From Cerioporus squamosus (Eukaryota; Basidiomycota; Agaricomycetes; Polyporales; Polyporaceae): a stretch of 64,000 nt of DNA. The stretch is taken from positions 186,001 through 250,000 of the forward strand of contig JABYQS010000030.1 of assembly GCA_022592435.1 (NCBI GenBank), read 5' to 3'. Of the stretch, positions 34,541 through 45,174 are shown piece by piece; within the stretch, counting starts at the first letter, position 1, and each line of letters opens with the position of its first letter. Under the pieces are notes generated by a model. It ran no database searches. It was not told the DNA's origin and saw only the letters and a list, made by a program, of their open reading frames with translations. The position numbers were made by a program, and so were the translations under genes.

Positions 34541-37500
34541 ATGTCTGCGCAGTGTGAATGTGGCGAGAAGTTCAACCAGAAGCGATATCTCTCGCGGCAC
34601 CGCAAGACCTGCGACACAGTTTCTGCGCTAGCCAAAGAGTCTCACAAGCGTGTGCTCGAGCGAGCGGATGAGGAGGCCCGGAAGAGACAGCGAGGGGAGG
34701 GTGGGAGTACCTCGACTGAGCATGGTGGACCATCTGGGATCCTGGTGAGTCTTGCGTTGTCCTGCGCAAATGCATATGATATATATGCTGTTCCATCTAG
34801 CCCTGGAATCTTCCCGCAGGATGGCAATTGTCACGCACACCTTTCCGCCCTGCCGTCCCCGAGAGCCGTCCCTTTCAGCTGTTGCAGGCATGTACCATTT
34901 AAGATGCATCATATTCCTTGCTTGACGCGTCGCAACTTTAGCCCGATGTTGTGCCCCCCGTACCGGATGTCTCTTTCATGGATGGCGATGCCGGCTCACA
35001 AGCAGAACATGTGATGGCTCCCTTCTTGGAGCCGGAACTGCCTCGCCTTCCAACCCCGCCTCCGCAGACAGGTGGGACCACCCGGCGTGGGCGCACTGTT
35101 CGCTTGCCATGGAAGATCCGTAACCAAGCTCCAACATCTGACGAGGCGGTGGATATCGAAGACGTCGAGCAGCACGAGGAGGAGGTGCCAGTGACAACGC
35201 GCGGGGCGCGGCGTGTGCTCCTGCTCGCCACTGAGTGGGTCCGTTCGCCCTTCAACCGCTTCGGCATCCGACGATTCTACAAACGCAAGCCGTTACGCGC
35301 GCCGAATGTGACCATCGACCTCGATGCACGCTATGCACCCACTGCCGATGCTGCCGCTGCCAAGAAGTCTCCCCGGACGATCTCACAGATTGTCTTCCCT
35401 TATCCTAACCTCAGCGCCTTCCTCTTTGACTACCACCACAAGCGGTCGCGTGTGAAGACGTTGAAGGATCGTGCAGAGCTCCAGAAGCTCATGAAGCGCG
35501 AGGATTTCCACTTCGAGGAGGTTATCGACGTGAACTTCGACCGCATTGATGCTCTCTTGGCGCAGGGTGGCTCTGTGTTGGAGGATAGCCTTCCTGCGCG
35601 CGATGGCTGGGTCAAGTCAACGGTGGTCATCGGGATTCCTGCTGGACAGAAAGCCACTCAGGCCTCACGGCGCGAGGATCTTGCCGCCCAGCGCCGTCTT
35701 CAGCGCCATCAACACATCCCAGACACGCCTCCGGAGCACGCCATCCCTGGATACCACTATGCTGTGCACGGCTTCTGGCGGAAGAGGCTCTGCCCCGAGG
35801 TCGTCCATACTCTCTCCACCGACCCTGCTGCGAAGGACTTCGTATTCGATCCATACTACGTCGAGTGTCGCATCCCAGGGACAGACCGGGCGGAGCGTGT
35901 TCATGGCGAGGCCTACAACTCACAGGCGTTCGTCCAGGAGGACATACGCTTGCAGAACTCTCCGCGCGAACCAGGCTGTGAGCTGCCCCGTGCGATCATT
36001 GGGCTCATGTTCTGGTCGGACGCCACGCAGCTGGCCCAGTTTGGCCAGGCCAAGGTGTGGCCGCTGTACCTTTACTACGGCAATCAGTCGAAGTACGAGC
36101 ACGGTAGGCCCACAGCACACGCTGGGCACCATGTAGCGTATTTTGTTTCGGTATGTGATTCTGTCGTCCCCCTCTACTCGCAGCAGTGTCACTCATAGTG
36201 CTTCACAGCTGCCTGATGATGTGCGCGACCGCATACGCAAGGAGACAGGCAAACCGGCATCGCCTCAGTTACTGGCCCATCTACGCCGCGAACTCTTCCA
36301 TGCATGTTGGGATCTCATCCTCGACGCGGACTTCCTCTACGCATACGAGCATGGTATCGTCATTGATTGCGCTGATGGTATCCGACGCCGCGTCTACCCG
36401 CGTATCTTCTCTTACTCCGCAGACTACCCTGAAAAGTCAGTGTGCCGAGCTGCTTCACTGTGCTTCACTACTAATGCTATGGTAGGGTGCTTATTGCGAC
36501 CATCCGGGACAAGGGTCGTTGCCCTTGCCCTCGCTGTCAAGTCACATTCGACCAGATACCTGACTTGGGTGAAGATGCGGATCGCGCGCTCCGTGCTGAA
36601 GAGCATCACCGCACTGAAGATGTTCAGGAGACGATCCGTGCCGCACGCAATCTGATCTACAAGGATGGATATGTGGTTAACAGTGAGCGTGTCGACAAGC
36701 TTCTTCAAAGTACCTCACTGGTGCCGACCACGGTGAGTCCTTTGTCGCAGATGGCAATGGGAGCTGGAACTGACTTTGGGTGTAATGCAGAACGCTTTCG
36801 ACAAGCTCGCACAATTTGGTTTTAGTCTCCAGCAGATGCTCGTTGTTGACTTGATGCACGAGTACGAACTTGGGATCTGGAAGTCCCTATTCACACATCT
36901 TGTACGCATCCTTGAGGCTGTCGACATGAACATGGTTGACGAACTCAACGAGCGGTACGTGTCCTCCTGTGTCACAACACCGCATCCTCCCCAATGCCAA
37001 CCTGGGCTCAATTGGTTTTTTAGGTTCCGGCAAGTACCCACATTTGGCCGGTCTACTATCCGCAAGTTCGCGCATAATGTCTCAGAGATGAAGAGGTTAG
37101 CGGCACGGGATTTTGAAGCCATCTTGAAGGTGCGAGTGCCGTCTGTCATGTGCATGTGCATTCACACTTACGCTGTCCGTAGTGCATCATCCCAGTGTTT
37201 GAGGGACTCGTCCCCGAACCGCACAATGAAGCTATCCTCACGCTCCTCTACCATGTTGCATACTGGCATGCGCTGGCCAAGATGCGACTGCACACCGACA
37301 CCACCTTGAACATCCTCGACGACTCTACTACTGTACTTGGGCGTGCTCTGCGACACTTTGTTGCTGTCACTTGTCCTGCGTTCAACACAAAGGAGACCAA
37401 GGCAGAGTATGAGGCGCGCAAGCGGGCTCAAGCACGCAATGCCAGTCTGCATGGTGCCTCATCAAGCAAGGCCCCGTCTGGCACTTCCGATGGACGCCGC

Positions 37501-38907
37501 CCACGCATCTTCAACATGAAGGTTATCAAGCTTCACTTCCTTGGAGACTACGTCACTTTCATCAGGTACAAGGGGACGACTGACTCGTACACCACTCAGA
37601 CTGTACGTGGTCCATCGCTCGCTCATTGATGTTGCTGATCAACATAGACATGTAGGGGGAGCTTGAGCACCGGACGACGAAGGCCCGCCATGGTGCAACA
37701 AACTATATCAATCCCGACGCCCAGGTAGTCAATATGGACATCAGAGAGTCGAACATTCGGCGCATGGCACATGAACTTCATTCAAGGGGTGTTCCTATCC
37801 CTGGCCTGACGTCTAGTACGGCCGCGGTCCTCGACACAGCTGTCGCAACTACCTTGTCCCCTTCCGAGCACCATACCACGGTCAAGGACCAGCGAAATTA
37901 TGTCTCTCTACGTGAATGGCAATGCCAGCACAAGAGTGATCTCGCCGTTCAAGTGAGTGAGTTTGTACATCTTGATCTACGTGATTGCTGAATGTGCATG
38001 TCAGGGCTTTGTCCCACATCTCCGTCAGCACCTCTCGGACAGGCTACATGCGGACGGAGCCACTGTGGCCCCGCTTTCTTCTGGTAGTGTCATCATATCG
38101 CAGGATCGCATCTACAGCCACGCAACAATGTCGTTCAACTACACGACTTACGATCTGCAACGCGATCAAGACGTTATCCACGTCGGGACGTCCAAAACTG
38201 GCATCATGGTGTACTCACCGCCAGCATCTGATGAGGAGAACCCATCGGCGACATATCCATGGCTCTATGCCATCGTCCTTGGAATCTACCATGCCAACGT
38301 CACCGTGCGAACCGACGGCAGGCCGCGGGTCCATCGCATTGACTTTCTCTGGGTCCGGTGGCTGACTTCGGATCATCATGCACCGTATGGTCCTTCGCAC
38401 TCTCGGTTGGAAAGCGTCAGTCATGTCGCATTTCAATCAAGCGAATGGTCAAGCACGTTCGGCTTTGTGGACCCTGCAACAGTTCTTCGAGGATGCCACT
38501 TCATTCCGGCCTTCCAGTACAAGCGTACAACCACACTCCTACCTCCTTCCCTTGCACGCGATCCTCATCCAGACGGTGACTGGACATCATTCTATGTAAA
38601 CCGGTGTGTGTGTCAGTTGAGCATACTGTGATAGGTGTTGAGTATGCACTTGGTTAGATTTGTCGACCGCGACATGTTTGTCCGCCATCTTGGTTGTGGT
38701 ATAGGGCACCTTGACCTTGGTGCTCTCAATGTCGAGCGCATTGTTCCCGCAGAATACGTATTTGCTGATCCTTTGGCAGATTTGTACACTGCAGATGTCG
38801 TCGAGGAGGACTTGAATCATGACGAGGAATCCGAGCAGGGGTTAGATGACCCAGAGGGCGAAGAAGATGGCTTTGAGGATGTGATGGATGCCTATGCTGA
38901 ATTGTGA
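34541..38907 (+). CDS. Large transposase-like protein (SDxTQL core, Plavaka/CACTA-related)
   Basis: Multi-exon gene of a family common in agaricomycete repeats. It opens with a zinc-finger-like CECGEKFNQKRYLSRHRKTC. An acidic linker follows. The long exon from about 34942 to 36150 includes RRTISQIV-like text and the core IIGLMFWSDATQLAQFG, then VWPLYLYYGNQSK. Next come HAGHHVAYF, HACWDLILDADF, GIVIDCADGIRRR and SYSADYPEK, and a CPCPRC motif. Further on are VVDLMHEYELGIWKSLF and FRQVPTFGRSTIRKF. The same S-D-x-T-Q-L then Y-L-x-x-G-N arrangement is found in the Plavaka protein of element A, suggesting a shared catalytic fold. The stop is at 38905-38907. Whether it is active is unknown; no in-frame break was seen. 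Confidence 0.7.
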
Positions 38908-39225
38908 CCACAGTTTCCCAATCATGATGTCCCCTCCACTCCGCAGCGATGTCGTGACCTAGGACTCGAGTGCTACGATGAGACACAACAGACACGATGC
39001 GACACGACAAGACGCGTCACGATGCGACAGTCACATGATGGGGCATCACCCGAGCGGAGCCTGAACTTTGTGTTGCAACTGACAGCCACTCTCACCCATT
39101 CTAGGAAGTCCCTTTGTTTCATACCGGGCGGCCTTAGAACGAACTCACCGTCCCCGCTATCCGATACAGTGAGTCGCTTAACGATCTCCAGCATACCTAG
39201 CCAAGCTGATCATCTGTAGGAGATC
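38908..39225. other. Spacer within element B with short GACAC/GATGCGAC repeats
   Basis: Between the transposase-like gene and the DUF6698 gene. Bases 38980-39035 contain repeated GACAC and GATGCGAC units. A promoter for the downstream gene should lie here. Confidence 0.4.
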
Positions 39226-40580
39226 ATGGCGCCAACAGATCCGCTTGTTCAGAAGGGAGCCATGCTCGGTATTGTTGGCGATCTGTTTCGCCCGTTCTCT
39301 GCAATCATCAACGCAGGTGTGAATGCCAATCCCGACACCCCGGCTACAGCACTGAGCTTCAGGTACCATGCATCAATTGACAGTCTGGTGGAGGCTAATA
39401 CCAACGACTCAGTCAACGCCGGGATCTCGAGTTGTTTGGATGGCTCAGCGCCAGCATACCGCAACTCATCGATGATATAAGACAGAATGGCCCCGACAGG
39501 CTGGAACAAATCAGCACTCTGGTATGTTTCAACGTTCCGATATACTGGCACACTATGACCTTTGATATACACACTCATGCACCCGCAGCTTGATGAAGGA
39601 CGGACTGGTGTCCGCGGTACAGACATCTACGGCATCAAGAATGCTATTCCTCAGTGGCGGAACTGGGACCCTCCGATTTTCGAAGATAACAAGGACCTCC
39701 GTGGGTTCAATCACGATCAGATTGCTGCCCTCCTTGCAAACAAGAATATTGATGTTACCGAGCCCGCGTACGCCGCCCTCTCAGCGTCTCTTATCTTCTA
39801 CACTGACCACTTTCAGTGTTTGACAAGGCCTCCGGAACGGTGATCCCAAGTACAATGTCAAAGCTGGCAACCTTCCGAACTTCCTGTGGGAGAAAGAGCG
39901 TGTCGAAGACCCTGGGAACTTGTGGAAGGGGTTCGGCTATGGTCCTTTGGTCGTAATTGTACGTCTACCCTTTCCCCCTCCCGGATACAACCTCAACCTG
40001 CACCCTGCAGGCCCTCCGCTACTCGCTTTTGGGGCCCAAGGCTGCCACGCTTCCTCCAGGAGCACGAATTCCCTCCCGCAAACCCAAAGCGCATACATAC
40101 CGCATCCGGACTATTACGAGTGGGTGCATTGCTTATGCAGCTGTCTTGGTATGTGACATATCATATTCGAGAGAAACTTGCTTACCCCTGCCACCCCCGC
40201 AAGGTTCACTTTGCTCTCAGTTCACAGGATCAGTTCAGTGCCACAGGATACGGAAACAAGTTCAACTACGAGAAGTTCTACCAACGTGTCATATCCGCAA
40301 TCGAGGAGCACATGCCGGCCAACATGCGACGCGAGCTTTTGGCTTGGTGGAATGGGTGCGTAACGGTTTATCTACAGCACCGGCACCTTCGAATTCTGAC
40401 CTTGACGTGGTATCTAGCAAGATCTTCAGCGCGCAGTACATGGAAGACACAGACGAGGACGAGGAGTCCGACGAAGAAACCATCTTTGCGCAGATGGTTG
40501 CCCAAGCCGCCGCACAGAATGCAACTCCAACTGACAACACTGAGAACCCGCCACAGAATGGTGGTGCACCGGCGGCCTAG
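39226..40580 (+). CDS. DUF6698-domain protein
   Basis: Spliced gene, about six exons. It starts MAPTDPLVQKGAMLGI. The domain core includes LDEGRTGVRGTDIYGIKNAI, RGFNHDQIAALL, NLWKGFGYGPLVV, HTYRIRTITSGCIAYAA and VHFALSSQDQFSATGYGNK, then FNYEKFYQRVISAIEEH and ELLAWWNG. The C-terminus is acidic and Gln/Ala-rich, ending GGAPAA at 40580. This domain of unknown function is frequent in agaricomycetes, often near transposon genes. Its position inside element B, same strand and behind the transposase-like gene, suggests it travels with the element. Confidence 0.7.
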
Positions 40581-41048
40581 AGCGTGTGTACTAGGGTACG
40601 ATGGCGTGTCCGAGCCCGGTGGCCATGCGGTAACATACTCCTAGAATAATTCGAATACATGTATCTCGTAATCGCCTGAATGCAGTGTTTGATATCCTCC
40701 CATGCTACGCTCCGTTGAATCTGGTTCCGTTACCAGTGCCATGTCTCTAGAAGCCATCAAAACATTAGCTGCTATACAACGACGATGATACTTGCACCCG
40801 GTCCAACTGGCTTGCAACAGTTCCACAACATGGGTAACCATTGACCTCCTCCGAACACACGCAATAATTCTGTCCCTTGTCGGAGGATTGCGGCCGGGAT
40901 CCCGGGGTATGGTAAGGCTCGCTATACCGTTACCGTACGGTTATACTGATTTGGTCTCTTGTCATGATTCTTGTGGTTGCAACCAGATTCCGAACCTGTT
41001 GTATCCGGTTGCAACCTCGCGGGCGTTTCTGTGATGGACAGGACGTAC

Positions 41049-41228
41049 CATCTCGGAGCAAGAAGGACGACAATTTGGCCGAAAAAACCCGCTTCCCGTT
41101 GCGCCTTATACATACCAAAGGTTTTCGCAGCCGTCAATCCCAGGCAAAGTGACTCATATACGATGCTAACCGTGGAAACGGCAATTGGTACTGGACGTGG
41201 CGAGTTCCGGTCAGTGGAGTGGCGAGCT
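41049..41228 (-). pseudogene. DUF6533-type membrane protein, middle fragment
   Basis: Only 180 bases between elements A and B. On the minus strand it encodes a helix, IAVSTVSIVYESLCLGL then TAAKTF, followed by a change of frame and KRVFSAKLSSFLLRDG. This helix, KT and LLRDG order is characteristic of the middle of DUF6533-type proteins. A GTACGT donor follows directly after 41049 in the phase needed by the fragment at 32701. The frame change near 41100 (one base) shows decay after insertion, or a sequence error. Confidence 0.6.
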
Positions 41229-41267
41229 CATCAGGAAAACCCTCCCCTGCCAATTAGTGCTAAATGG
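41229..41267 (+). repeat. Terminal inverted repeat of element A, left copy
   Basis: 39 bp identical to the reverse complement of 48468-48506. Outer end CATCAGG, inner end GCTAAATGG. Confidence 0.85.
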
Positions 41268-41479
41268 TGCCAATTGGCAGACCCCCTTGCCAATCAGCGA
41301 TAAATTGTACTTCTGTGGCACAGATTGTCGTCTATTGGCCGCTAACGGTCTACTTGGTCATACATAGACACTACATGTACAACATTTCATCGACATACTT
41401 CAGACCCACTTACTACGGTATTGCCAGAAGATCACACTGTATGCAGAATGTATTTGAATAGACGCATTCATTCACTACG

Positions 41480-44400
41480 CTAAGCAGCCGTCATGTACAT
41501 ATGCATATCACTAAAGTCACTGACCCAGAACTGTTCGCATCTGTCAAGTACCGTACTACTGGTCCAATCGCGAGGTATGAGCCCACCGTGGGGAGTAATC
41601 GGGAGAAGATAGCAACTTCGGCGGAAGTTTTTGACCTCCACCACACTAGCCAGTATTGAATTGTCATCATCACGACAACGAGTTACCTTGTACATCCCAT
41701 TCACAGGATCGGGGTGGGTGAATGCGGTGAACCACTCAACATAGGCAAGATGGCCGGGCGCGATCACGTTCGGCATCAATTGCTGGCATGCCTTGGGTCG
41801 AAGCTTGAATATAAGGCGGACTCTGCCGACACGGTACCCTGAAGATGAATTAGTAAGATCATCAGTGAGTAGGATTGGAGGCACTTGTACGGTAACGCAC
41901 CTTGTAGACCGGTAGCACCGCCGTTGCCTTCATTCACAAGTACAGTATCAAACCGGGCGGGGATGTCTCTACCTTGACGATCGCGGCGCGCGGGCCGTGC
42001 ATGGACAGCGTCGCGAGTACTATCCATGATGCCGAGATCTTGGGCGTCGTTGAGGACGAACTTGACACGGTGAAAGACGGGGAGCTTGGAGAACTCGTAG
42101 GTCACATGCAGGGACTCGCGCTCGACCTCGGCAGGGGTTAGAGAGGGGTCGCGGTAGGACACTACGAAGCGGGCTAGAGCATCTCGGATGAAGGTGGCAC
42201 CATAGTCCCTGACAGCATGGTCAAATCGAAGGGCCTTGATGGTTGCCCACTTCGTCATCTTGATCTGCGAAAGGACAGGAACGGGGCGTAGGGTACCGGG
42301 AAGGACAGGAGGCGGCCCCTGGGATGATGGGAGTCGCCGCTGAGGATCGGAAGTGCGTTGCGCGCCCTCGAGTGGTGCGCCCTGTCCGCCCTTCATCCGC
42401 TTCAGTCGCCACTGGACATAGGCCTCATGCCGGAGTACCTTCTCACGGCGCTCGAGCCAGAGCGTCATTTGCGGAAACTCGTCTCGGTGGTTGGTAGCGC
42501 GGTAGGCATCTTTAGCAAAGTCGATGTGGAGGCGTTCAGTGTACTGTGTGTCGTAGTTGTCGGTCGTTCCGAACAGCTTGATGGACTGTGGATAGTGGTC
42601 GAGTGAATGCAGCTTCGGAAGCTTCCACTGTGTGCGTATACCGAGGTCTTCGAAGATGGCCTTATTTGCATGAAAGCGCTCCAGAGCGTCGCGGAGGAGC
42701 TTCAGGGTCTCGGAAGTATGGGCAGGGTATCTTGCGAGATAGACGAAGTCAAGAAGCGCACGGACTGCGCGGATAAGGCGTACAGGGGAAAGACCGTTGC
42801 GGAGAGGTAAGCCAACTATGAGACCCATCAGGAACCGGCATATGTCTGCGTGCTCCTTCCCGGTCACCCTCTGCAGTGTGGTAATGCCCTTCATGAAAAG
42901 GCGGACATGATGATTAGGGGGGAGGCGTCGGCACCGAGCATCGAGTTCTTCAGGTCCGTACGCAGCCTTTATCCAGGCGATGACGTGTTTAACCATGCCC
43001 TGGTAGAGCTGGTGAAGGATGTCGGGCGTGATCGAACGGAAGATGTCGACGTAGGGTAGGTCAACCCAGAACGGGTGGCGGACAGGCTTGATACCAGCCT
43101 CTCGGCACGCCTTCGAAAAGGCAGTCGCCGAGCGGTCGGCCTCTCCGAGTGCGGCCAAAACCTTCTTCAGATCGCGGAGTTTGCGCTTCGTGTTGGTAGT
43201 CCTGCCGACGTCCTCTCGATCGACGTCGCATTTCGGACACGTTCCATTCTTGCAACACGTCACGAGAAGCTGCTCGGGGTAGTCGCCGATGTACATCGCA
43301 AAGATGGGGTGCCCGCGACGAATCGCACCATCGCCGCTGACGATGGAGATCCCGTTGATGCCGGCGTCGATGAGCGGCTTCAAGATCATGGACATACACT
43401 TATGGAAGAGATTAGCGTGCACGCGGCGGCGCGCAGCTTTGTTGGTGATGTGCTCCAGTCGCGACGATGGGAGATAGGCTAGGAGGATTTGTCCTCGACG
43501 GGCGGGCCTGCGGCGAACGTCTTTCGGGAGGTTTCCGATGGTCAGGTAGACAGGATACGCGGTCTTGCTGCCGAAGAGCGTGAGCTGCGTCTTATCGGAC
43601 GATATGATGACGGGGATGATTGTTGCGCCTGCCCGCTTTGCGTCGAGCTTCTCCTGTGGGAGCAACATTGTTAGCAGACATGGTCAGTCAGCGCAAGCAC
43701 AAACACATACCTGTGTATCCCACCACCACTTGCCGGTATGCATATCGAAGTAAACACGGATGGTGCGGTCGGCATCGACGTAATGACGCTCCGGAGTGAA
43801 GACCAGGATACCTGCGAACTCCGGATCGCCGTACAGAGCGCGCACGCAAGCGATGACATCCCGGTAGAAAACCTCGAAAGCTTCCCCAGCAACGATGATT
43901 TCTCGGCGGATGAAGCGAGGGCGGCCCGACGAGAGCTTGTGGTCGATGATACCGTTGAGCTCTTGGGAGTTCTTGAAGGACAATCCGAGGAGCGTAACGA
44001 GCTGTTTGAGCTATGTGTCAGCAGGAAACGAAGGGAGGCACAGACTGTACACGTACGTCTTGAATTGCCAGCAGCTCCGTGAGGGCAGTGGAGCCAGGTC
44101 CACGCATCTTGGCCCACTTCGCGAGCTCGTAGTCGATACGCGAGGCAAATGGCGCGTACGGATTGTCCCCGCTCCCGTCAACAGCGGACTGATACTGTTC
44201 ATACGCAGATGACTCGGACTGCTCGCTGAGGACCTTGCCGGCATCAGGATGGGGATAGGGATCGATGAAGGTCTTGGTACGGAGTTGCTGTTGGACGCGT
44301 TGTCGTGCAGCGCCATCGATATCGCCTGCAACCGATGGATCCGAGTCGTCTCCTTCTCCAAAGTCCTGAAGCTGAGCCGACGCGGGATCCCGCCCGGATG

Positions 44401-44896
44401 GAGGCTCCCAGCCGTGCTCTTCCTCATAACGGTCTGCATCCTCCTCCTCGCCATCCTCCACAGAACGCCGGTCATCTTCGATCAGCTCATCCTCCTCCTC
44501 CTGTATCTCGTCCTCCTCCTCTTCATCGTCCTGCTCGCCATTGCCCGGATGCTCATCGTAATCGTCCCAGCTCGCGATGTCGTAGTTCCCAAAGAAGTCA
44601 CCCTCGAAGGGTTGAGGTGCTGGAAGTGGTTCATCCTCATCGGCGGCGGGTTGTGAAGACGGTGAAGGAGATCGAGGGGATGAGGAACGTGTAGAGCCAG
44701 TCGTCATTCCAGGGGGAGACCGGTCAGAATGAGACGTCGAAGCATCGTCGAAGTCAGCGGCCTCGAGTTCCTCTCGGTATGCTACGCAGCGAGGCTTCTG
44801 GGTTTGATCAAGGTGTTGAGTGAACCCGGTAGGTGAAAACCACCGTGTGCAGCCGGCGCACTGACGCGTAGCTCGCTCAGTAGGTACACGGGACAT
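41480..44896 (-). CDS. Plavaka-type transposase
   Basis: DDE-type transposase of the Plavaka group, related to CACTA. It begins MSRVPTERATRQCAGCTRWF with a C..C...H...C zinc-finger-like module. A long acidic Ser/Glu-rich region follows. The catalytic part lies in the exon from about 43668 to 41900: VIISSDKTQLTLFGSKTAYP, VYLTIGNLPKDVRRRP, ILLAYLPSSRLEHI, GHPIFAMYIGDYPEQLL, CCKNGTCPKC, DILHQLYQGMVKHV and KLPKLHSLDHYPQSIKLFG. A downstream exon encodes RVRLIFKLRPKACQQL and ends at 41480. I saw no stop or frameshift in the large exon, so the gene may be functional. It is divergent from the DUF6532 gene. Confidence 0.88.
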
Positions 44897-45174
44897 CGAG
44901 GGGATTGGGAACTGGGGCGTTGAACTATTACAGGGCAAAGACGATGAAGCAGAGGGCGTCTGACGGGCTCGACTCCGAGTCGGAGATCTCTGCACGAGAT
45001 TGTTTGTTTAGACTAGTCACGCTCGGCTCGCAGTCACACACACACCTTTCCCTTACACCACCACCAGCCACGTCAGTACTCGTGGTAATCTATTCCTCTC
45101 CTTAATCTACCGACACTCGTTCAGTACTACCATCTCTACTTAATACACAACACTCACCTCCGCATCATCTCACC
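44897..45174. promoter_or_regulatory. Bidirectional promoter region inside element A
   Basis: 278 bp between the start codons of the transposase and the DUF6532 gene. The layout implies shared control. No specific element was recognised. Confidence 0.5.

Larger units (their letters stand above)
32760..41036. mobile_element. DNA transposon, element B (transposase-like protein plus DUF6698 gene)
   Basis: A proposed 8.28-kb element. Its ends are inverted: CATCACAGAA at 32760-32769 and the reverse complement at 41027-41036, with weaker matching inward. It is flanked by the dinucleotide GA on both sides (32758-32759 and 41037-41038). Inside are a small minus-strand gene, a large transposase-like gene and a DUF6698 gene. 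Excising it with one GA copy leaves a 68-nt canonical intron between two pieces of the DUF6533 gene, in the correct phase. The terminal repeats are short, so the boundary call leans mainly on this reconstruction. Confidence 0.6.

Noticed and set aside
40971..41303. Matching peptide text ENPPLPISAKW in two places (about 41.25 kb and 48.48 kb) as a protein family
   Set aside because: Both are translations of the same 39-bp terminal repeat, not of genes.
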